A program made the position numbers and the translations under genes. Positions 5,308 through 10,140 of a stretch of DNA of 10,140 bases are shown one piece after another. Under the pieces are notes generated by a model that was not told the origin of the DNA, did not search any database, and saw only the letters and a list, made by a program, of their open reading frames with translations. Source of the stretch: JAHJQQ01 sp032907525 (GTDB lineage Bacteria > Pseudomonadota > Gammaproteobacteria > Thiohalobacterales > Thiohalobacteraceae); contig JAJJPM010000169.1 in the NCBI GenBank assembly GCA_032907525.1, forward strand, positions 1-10,140. The letters run 5' to 3'. Each line of letters starts with the position of its first letter. Within the stretch, counting starts at the first letter, position 1.

Positions 5308-5421
5308 AAGTCTCCCGTCAACGTGGTCTGCGTGAACGTGCGCGCAGCACACGCGGTGATCAAGGCGCAAGTCGCGCCACGATCGAACGTCAGATCAATT
5401 TCGTGTGCAAGGGAGAGGTAG

Positions 5422-6672
5422 ATGAAGAGGCAACAGGGCAAGGGTCTGTGGCGGCGCGTGCTGTCGCTGATGACCGCAACGGCGATCAGCGCCGGCGTCG
5501 CGCTTCCGGGGGCGGCCGCGGCGGCTGTGCCTTCGACCGCCGAGGTCAACACCACGGGGCTGGCCGTCACCGACGACACGGTGAAGGTCGGTATCCTGCA
5601 CTCGCTGACCGGCACCATGGCCATCAGCGAGACCGGCTCGGTCGAGGCCGAGAAGCTGGCCATCGATCAGATCAACGCCATGGGCGGCATCCTCGGCCGC
5701 AAGATCGAGGTGATCACCGAGGACGGCGCCTCCGACTGGCCGACCTTCGCCGAAAAGGCACGCAAGCTGCTGGTGAAGGACAAGGTCGCCACGGTGTTCG
5801 GCTGCTGGACCTCGGCCTCGCGCAAGGCGGCGCTGCCGGTGTTCGAGAAGGAGAACGGCCTGCTCTACTACCCGACCTTCTACGAAGGCCTGGAGCAGTC
5901 GAAGAACGTGATCTACACCGGCCAGGAGGCGACTCAGCAGATCCTGGACGGTCTGAACTGGGTCGCCAAGGAGAAGGGCGCCAAGACCTTCTACCTGATC
6001 GGTTCCGACTACATCTGGCCGCGCACCTCCATGAAGATCGCCCGCAAGCACATCGAGAACGTGCTCGGCGGCAAGGTCGTCGGCGAGGAATACGCGCCGC
6101 TGGGCCACACCCAGTTCGGCTCCATCATCAACAAGATCCGGCTGAAGAAGCCCGACGTCATCTACGCCGCGGTCGTCGGCGGCTCCAATGTCGCCTGGTT
6201 CAAGCAGCTCAAGGCCGCCGGCATCACCGGCGACAAGCAGACCCTGCTGACCATCTCGGTGACCGAGGACGAGGTGCTGGGCATCGGCGGCGAGAATCTG
6301 GTCGGGTTCTACTCGATCATGAAGTACTTCATGTCGCTGGATAACCCCAACAACGCCGGCTTCGTGAAGGACTTCAAGACCAAGTGGGGCGACGATAGCG
6401 TCATCGGCGATGTGACCCAGGCGGCTTATCTCGGCCCGTGGCTGTGGAAGGCGGCCGTCGAGAAGGCCGGCAGCTTCGACGTCGACAAGGTCGTCGCCGC
6501 ATCGCCCGGCATCGAGCTGACCACGGCACCGGAAGGCTACGTCAAGGTCCACGAGAACCATCACCTGTGGTCGAAGGCGCGCGTCGCACAGTGGCAGGCC
6601 GACGGCCAGGCGAAGATCGTCTACGAGTCCGACCTGATCGAGCCGAATCCGTTCCCGGAAGGCTATCAATAA
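5422..6672 (+). CDS. urtA: Urea ABC transporter, substrate-binding protein UrtA
   Basis: UrtA is the periplasmic receptor of the high-affinity urea importer, related to the branched-chain amino acid (Liv-type) binding proteins. The 416-residue product has a signal peptide of about 35 residues with a basic start, a hydrophobic stretch and an alanine-rich end (PGAAAAA); R11-R12 followed by VLS resembles a twin-arginine motif only loosely. Two Rossmann-like lobes follow, starting with VKVGILHSLTGTMAISE (54-70). UrtA-typical segments include EDGASDWPTFAEKARKLL (100-117), FGCWTSASRKA (126-136) and LLYYPTFYEGLEQSKN (147-162), then GSDYIWPRT in the second lobe. These distinguish urea and short-amide binders from leucine binders. 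GGGAGAGG (5411-5418) precedes the ATG. It is first in the operon behind a sigma-54 promoter, and a strong hairpin follows its stop codon, consistent with excess binding protein. The related M. methylotrophus system carries short amides as well as urea. Confidence 0.96.
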   Translation: MKRQQGKGLWRRVLSLMTATAISAGVALPGAAAAAVPSTAEVNTTGLAVTDDTVKVGILHSLTGTMAISETGSVEAEKLAIDQINAMGGILGRKIEVITEDGASDWPTFAEKARKLLVKDKVATVFGCWTSASRKAALPVFEKENGLLYYPTFYEGLEQSKNVIYTGQEATQQILDGLNWVAKEKGAKTFYLIGSDYIWPRTSMKIARKHIENVLGGKVVGEEYAPLGHTQFGSIINKIRLKKPDVIYAAVVGGSNVAWFKQLKAAGITGDKQTLLTISVTEDEVLGIGGENLVGFYSIMKYFMSLDNPNNAGFVKDFKTKWGDDSVIGDVTQAAYLGPWLWKAAVEKAGSFDVDKVVAASPGIELTTAPEGYVKVHENHHLWSKARVAQWQADGQAKIVYESDLIEPNPFPEGYQ

Positions 6673-6684
6673 GGAGGTGGCCGG

Positions 6685-6710
6685 CGCGGCCGGGCGGGGG
6701 CCCGGCCGCG
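6685..6710 (+). promoter_or_regulatory. Stable GC hairpin between urtA and urtB
   Basis: CGCGGCCGGGC (6685-6695) and its exact complement (6700-6710) form an 11-pair stem closed by a GGGG loop. It lies 12 bases after the urtA stop codon. No T-run follows, so a processing or stability element protecting the urtA message is more likely than full termination. A smaller stem (GCGCCC 6736-6741 with GGGCGC 6748-6753) follows. The 123-base gap is the only long one inside the urt operon. Confidence 0.6.
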
Positions 6711-6795
6711 ATCGGATAGCGACGGCTTGCGAGAGGCGCCCGCTGGGGGGCGCGCGACGGGAAAGTACCGGACTTAAATTCAGCGGAGGTCCAAC

Positions 6796-7719
6796 ATGGG
6801 CGGTTACAGCTTGGCGGAACTGGGTTCGATCTTCGTGATGCAGGGCTTCGCGGGATTGAGCCTGTTCAGCGTCCTGCTGCTGATGGCGCTGGGACTGGCC
6901 ATCATCTTCGGACAGATGGGCGTTATCAACATGGCGCACGGCGAATTCATGACCATCGGCGCCTACACCACGGTGATGTTCTCCGTGCTGACGGAGCAGC
7001 ACCTGCCCGGTTTCATCGCCTACTATTTTCCGTTCGCGATCGGGCTGTCGTTCCTGATCGCGTTCGCGATCGGCTATCTGGCCGAATACGCACTGATCAG
7101 GCATCTGTACAAGCGGCCGCTGGACACGCTGCTGGCGACCTGGGGCCTGAGCCTGATCATGCAGCAGATCTTCCGTTCCGCGTTCGGCGCGCGCGAGGTC
7201 AGCGCCACGCTGCCGGAATGGCTGCTGGGATCCTATCAGCCGACCGAGAGCATCGATATCCCGCTCAACGGCATCTTCGTGATGGGGCTGACCGTGTTCG
7301 TGACCCTTGGCGTGTTCTATTTCCTGTTCAGGTCGCGCTGGGGGCTGCGGGTGCGCGCCACGACGCAGAACCGCATCATGGCGGGCGCGGTAGGCATCAA
7401 TACGGGCAAGGTCGACCGCGTCACCTTCGCGCTCGGCTGCGGGATCGCGGGCGTCGCGGGTTCCGCGTTCACCACCATCGCCTCGACCGGACCGACCACC
7501 GGCACGCTGTACATCGTCGACACCTTCCTGGTGGTGGTGTTCGGCGGCGCCGCGAGCCTGTTCGGGACCATCGCCTCGGCGTTCTCCATCGCCCAGGCGC
7601 AATCGATCATGGAGTTCTTCATGACCGGTTCGATGGCCAAGGTCCTGACCCTGCTGACCATCATCGGCATCCTGATGCTGCGTCCGGAAGGGCTGTTCTC
7701 CATCAAGGTCCGCAAGTAA
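6796..7719 (+). CDS. urtB: Urea ABC transporter, permease UrtB
   Basis: UrtB is one of two inner-membrane permease subunits of the urea importer, related to LivH. The 307-residue product is almost wholly hydrophobic, with about eight membrane segments. It has the LivH-type opening with VINMAHGEFMTIGAY (MAHGE at 46-50) and the cytoplasmic coupling loop RATTQNRIMAGAVGIN (187-202), which contacts the ATPases. It ends in ILMLRPEGLFSIKVRK, as in other UrtB proteins. This is the short, roughly 300-residue form; many proteobacterial UrtB proteins are over 500 residues with an added periplasmic N-terminal part, which is absent here. GGAGG (6785-6789) sits 6 bases before the ATG. It would pair with UrtC to form the membrane channel. 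Confidence 0.95.
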   Translation: MGGYSLAELGSIFVMQGFAGLSLFSVLLLMALGLAIIFGQMGVINMAHGEFMTIGAYTTVMFSVLTEQHLPGFIAYYFPFAIGLSFLIAFAIGYLAEYALIRHLYKRPLDTLLATWGLSLIMQQIFRSAFGAREVSATLPEWLLGSYQPTESIDIPLNGIFVMGLTVFVTLGVFYFLFRSRWGLRVRATTQNRIMAGAVGINTGKVDRVTFALGCGIAGVAGSAFTTIASTGPTTGTLYIVDTFLVVVFGGAASLFGTIASAFSIAQAQSIMEFFMTGSMAKVLTLLTIIGILMLRPEGLFSIKVRK

Positions 7720-7737
7720 GCGCTCGGGAGACGACAT

Positions 7738-8898
7738 ATGAAGGCTGTATACGACAACCTATTGGGCGGCAGGCAGGGTGCGATCGGCCTGATGATACTG
7801 GCGGCGCTGATCTTCCTGGTGCTGCCGATGTTCCTGGACATCTTCCGCCTCAACCTGGTCGGCAAGTACCTGACCTACGCCTTCGCGGCGGTGAGTCTGG
7901 TGCTGCTGTGGGGCTACGGCGGGATCCTGAGCCTGGGGCAGGGCGTGTTCTTCGGGCTGGGCGGCTACTGCATGGCCATGTTCCTCAAACTCGAGGCCTC
8001 CGACCCGGAGAGCACCGCGATACAGTCGACGCCGGGCATTCCGGATTTCATGGACTGGAACCAGCTCACCGAACTGCCCTGGTTCTGGGAACCCTTCAAC
8101 AGCTTCGGCTTCACCCTGGCGGCGATCCTGGTGATTCCGGCGCTGTTCGCCTTCCTCATCGGCGTGGCCATGTTCAAGCGGCGGGTGGGCGGCGTGTACT
8201 TCGCTATCATCACCCAGGCGGTCGCGGCCATCCTCACCATCCTGATCGTGGGTCAACAGGGCCTGACCGGCGGCATCAACGGCATCACCGATCTGAAGAC
8301 CCTGCACGGCTGGGACATCCGCACCGACTCGGCGAAGCTGTTCCTGTACTACCTCAACGGGGCGCTGCTGATCGGCGTGATCCTGCTGTCGCGCTACATC
8401 CTGTCCAGCAAGCTCGGCCGGCTGATGCTGGCGATGCGCGACAAGGAGGACCGCGTGCGCTTCTCCGGCTACGACGTCTCCAACTTCAAGATCTTCATGT
8501 TCTCCATCGCGGCGGTGATCTCGGCCGTCGGCGGGGCGATGTTCACGCTGCAGGTCGGTTTCATGTCACCGTCGTTCGTCGGCATCGTGCCGTCCATCGA
8601 AATGGTGATCTTCGCCGCCGTCGGCGGGCGCATGTCACTGATCGGCGCGGTCTACGGCGCGCTGATCGTGAACTTCGGCAAGACCTATTTCTCGGAGAGT
8701 TTCCCGGAGCTGTGGCTGTTCCTGATGGGCGGTCTGTTCATCGCCGTGGTGATGTTCTTCCCCAACGGCCTGGCGGGTCTGTACGAGAAATACGCGCGGC
8801 CGGCACTGGGCAGGACCAAGGGCCTGCTGCGCAGGCCGGCGCCGGCACCCGAACCGACAGAAGACGTAGCCGTCACCCCGGCACGTGAAGCAGCCTGA
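7738..8898 (+). CDS. urtC: Urea ABC transporter, permease UrtC
   Basis: UrtC is the second inner-membrane permease of the urea importer, related to LivM. The 386-residue product has about ten hydrophobic segments, the LivM motif GILSLGQGVFFGLGGYCMAM (62-81), the segment GLTGGINGITDL, and the cytoplasmic coupling region MRDKEDRVRFSGYDV (233-247). The alanine/proline- and arginine-rich C terminus is likely cytoplasmic and variable. GGAG (7727-7730) is 7 bases upstream of the ATG, and the gene follows urtB by 18 bases, so it is cotranscribed. The periplasmic insertion with DFMDWNQLTELPWFWEPFNSFGF is typical of UrtC rather than amino-acid LivM proteins. Confidence 0.95.
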   Translation: MKAVYDNLLGGRQGAIGLMILAALIFLVLPMFLDIFRLNLVGKYLTYAFAAVSLVLLWGYGGILSLGQGVFFGLGGYCMAMFLKLEASDPESTAIQSTPGIPDFMDWNQLTELPWFWEPFNSFGFTLAAILVIPALFAFLIGVAMFKRRVGGVYFAIITQAVAAILTILIVGQQGLTGGINGITDLKTLHGWDIRTDSAKLFLYYLNGALLIGVILLSRYILSSKLGRLMLAMRDKEDRVRFSGYDVSNFKIFMFSIAAVISAVGGAMFTLQVGFMSPSFVGIVPSIEMVIFAAVGGRMSLIGAVYGALIVNFGKTYFSESFPELWLFLMGGLFIAVVMFFPNGLAGLYEKYARPALGRTKGLLRRPAPAPEPTEDVAVTPAREAA

Positions 8899-8909
8899 GG
8901 AGACGCGAC

Positions 8910-9656
8910 ATGAGCAGCAGCACCGACTTCACCCTGGCGATCGAGGATCTGACCGTCTCCTTCGACGGCTTCAAGGCGGTCGACAGCCTGAATCTGTACG
9001 TCGACCGCAACGAGCTGCGCGTGGTCATCGGACCCAACGGCGCCGGCAAGACCACCGTGCTGGATCTGATCTGCGGCAAGACCAGGGCGACCGCCGGTTC
9101 GATCAAGTTCAAGAATCACGAGCTGACCGAACTTTCGGAGCACGAGATCGTGCGGGCGGGCGTCGGCCGCAAATTCCAGACTCCGTCGATCTACGAGAAC
9201 CTGACGGTGTACGAGAACCTCGAGATCTCATACCCGGCCAAGCGCAGCGTCTGGGGCTGCCTGACCTTCCGGCGCACCGCCGAGATCGACAGGCGCGTGC
9301 GCGAGATCGCCGCGGAGATCTTCCTGCAGGATTCCCTGGACATGGAGGCGGGACTGCTCAGCCACGGCCAGAAGCAGTGGCTGGAGATCGGCATGCTGCT
9401 GATCCAGGACCCGGAGCTGCTGATGCTCGACGAGCCGGTCGCCGGCATGAGCGTCAAGGAGCGCGAGCAGACCGCGAAGCTCCTGAACCGCATCGCCGAG
9501 GGCCGCTCGGTGATCGTGATCGAGCACGACATGGAGTTCGTCAAGAACATCGCCCACAAGGTGACCGTGCTGCACCAGGGCAGGATCCTCGCCGAAGGCA
9601 CCATGGATCAGGTGCAGAACGACGAGCGGGTCATCGAAGTCTATCTCGGCCACTGA
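8910..9656 (+). CDS. urtD: Urea ABC transporter, ATP-binding protein UrtD
   Basis: UrtD is one of the two different cytoplasmic ATPases that drive urea import, related to LivG. The 248-residue product contains Walker A GPNGAGKT (41-48), Q-loop Q90 in GRKFQTPSIYENLTVYENLE, the ABC signature, Walker B ELLMLDEP (169-176) and the switch histidine H206 in VIVIEHDMEFV. The signature is LSHGQKQWLEIGM (150-162), with His in place of the usual second-position Gly of LSGGQ; this variant is characteristic of UrtD. A GAGGAG overlapping the urtC stop (8897-8902) is 7 bases before the ATG, so translation is closely linked. It should form a heterodimer with UrtE. Confidence 0.96.
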   Translation: MSSSTDFTLAIEDLTVSFDGFKAVDSLNLYVDRNELRVVIGPNGAGKTTVLDLICGKTRATAGSIKFKNHELTELSEHEIVRAGVGRKFQTPSIYENLTVYENLEISYPAKRSVWGCLTFRRTAEIDRRVREIAAEIFLQDSLDMEAGLLSHGQKQWLEIGMLLIQDPELLMLDEPVAGMSVKEREQTAKLLNRIAEGRSVIVIEHDMEFVKNIAHKVTVLHQGRILAEGTMDQVQNDERVIEVYLGH

Positions 9657-9673
9657 CGTCCGGAGAACATCCA

Positions 9674-10140
9674 ATGCTGCAAGTTTCCGATCTGCATGTG
9701 AGCTACGGCCAGAGCGAGGTCATCCACGGCATCGGCTTCACGGCCGGGAAGAACGAGACCCTGGCCATCATGGGCCGCAACGGCATGGGCAAGACCACGC
9801 TGTTCAAGTCGCTGATGGGCATCCTGCCGCTGGGCGGCGGCAGCATCGAGCTCGACGGCGACGAGGTCGGCGCGAAGCAGAGCTACCAGCGCGTCGCCTC
9901 CGGCATCGCCTACGTGCCGCAGGGGCGCATGATATTCCCGACACTGAGCGTGCAGGAGAACATCGAGACCGGGCTCGAGAATTCGAAGAGCCGGCGGATC
10001 CCCGATGACATATTCGCGCTGTTTCCTGTGCTGTGGGATATGCGCCACCGGAAAGGCGGCAATCTGTCCGGCGGTCAGCAGCAGCAGCTCGCCATCGCCC
10101 GCGCCCTGGTGACCAATCCCAAGGTGCTGCTGCTGGACGA
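9674..10140 (+). CDS. urtE: Urea ABC transporter, ATP-binding protein UrtE (3' end outside window)
   Basis: UrtE is the second ATPase of the urea importer, related to LivF. The 155 complete codons seen here begin MLQVSDLHVSYGQSEVIHGI and include Walker A GRNGMGKT (34-41), Q-loop Q83 in IAYVPQGRMIFPTLSV, the signature LSGGQ (131-135) within LSGGQQQQLAIARAL, and the start of Walker B (KVLLLD, 150-155). The window ends inside the codon for the Walker B glutamate; the family is usually about 230 residues, so roughly a third is missing. GGAG (9662-9665) is 8 bases upstream, and the gene follows urtD by 17 bases. Unlike UrtD, it has the standard LSGGQ signature. Confidence 0.95.
   Translation, partial: MLQVSDLHVSYGQSEVIHGIGFTAGKNETLAIMGRNGMGKTTLFKSLMGILPLGGGSIELDGDEVGAKQSYQRVASGIAYVPQGRMIFPTLSVQENIETGLENSKSRRIPDDIFALFPVLWDMRHRKGGNLSGGQQQQLAIARALVTNPKVLLLD

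Larger units (their letters stand above)
4854..5421. other. Regulatory intergenic region upstream of urtA
   Basis: This 568-base gap has a terminator-like hairpin at its start (4867-4893) and a sigma-54 promoter near its end (5292-5307). Several open frames cross it on both strands, but none has a plausible start signal or recognisable product. Between them are many TGCAC or GTGC half-sites; the best paired candidates are at 5079-5095 and 5245-5259, with half-sites also near 4988-4994, 5134-5140 and 5169-5173. The predicted leader from about 5318 to 5421 is roughly 100 bases long; I see no recognisable riboswitch in it. Confidence 0.6.

Noticed and set aside
4901..5308. Possible small genes in the urtA upstream region on either strand
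   Set aside because: Frames overlap each other, lack ribosome-binding sites, show no recognisable motif and cover the predicted promoter.
5318..5421. A riboswitch in the urtA leader
   Set aside because: The leader is long enough, but I see no conserved guanidine, glutamine or other known aptamer motif; only short chance dyads (GCGTG 5330-5334 with CACGC 5350-5354).
5395..7737. A 780-codon open frame on the minus strand across urtA and urtB
   Set aside because: It mirrors the codon pattern of clear urt genes, is rich in Asp, His, Gln and Arg low-complexity sequence, and has no start signal or family motif. Long antisense frames are expected where third positions are mostly G or C.

Overview
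The window reads as one contiguous nitrogen-scavenging locus. Every credible gene is on the + strand. The DNA is GC-rich with strong third-position GC. Gene content and residue patterns point to a GC-rich proteobacterium, most likely a gammaproteobacterium of the Chromatiales/Ectothiorhodospiraceae kind. That placement is inferred from gene order and protein style, not from a marker gene.

Layout. (1) Positions 7-1838 hold the distal end of a urease operon: the nickel-delivery chaperones ureE, ureF and ureG. The structural genes ureABC presumably lie just upstream of the window. (2) Positions 1839-2327 are a regulatory gap with a perfect dyad of NtrC type (2071-2085) and a near-consensus sigma-54 promoter (2194-2209). 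(3) Positions 2328-4853 hold a predicted outer-membrane beta-barrel protein of the TIGR02001/Gcw_chp type, a formamidase (fmdA) and a small zinc-ribbon protein (fmdB). A 14-pair GC hairpin separates the first two, and a perfect 38-bp palindrome separates fmdA from fmdB. (4) Positions 4854-5421 are a second regulatory gap with a terminator-like hairpin, several TGCAC/GTGC half-sites and a second, nearly identical sigma-54 promoter (5292-5307). (5) Positions 5422-10140 hold the urea ABC transporter urtABCDE. urtE is cut by the window end at its Walker B motif.

How it works together. The outer-membrane protein could admit small amides and urea to the periplasm, where UrtA would capture urea and UrtBCDE would import it with ATP. 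FmdA would hydrolyse formamide to formate and ammonia. Urease, matured by UreEFG with nickel and GTP, would split urea into ammonia and carbon dioxide. The two sigma-54 promoters share a 16-base core that differs at only two positions, so the locus is probably switched on together under nitrogen limitation through NtrC and RpoN. As I recall, the layout resembles the fmd amide/urea locus of Methylophilus methylotrophus.

I found no phage genes, CRISPR array, tRNA or rRNA, and no intact insertion sequence. The genes are of known families. The parts most worth following up are the regulatory wiring, the uncharacterised outer-membrane protein, the metal-site-bearing FmdB and the palindromic element.
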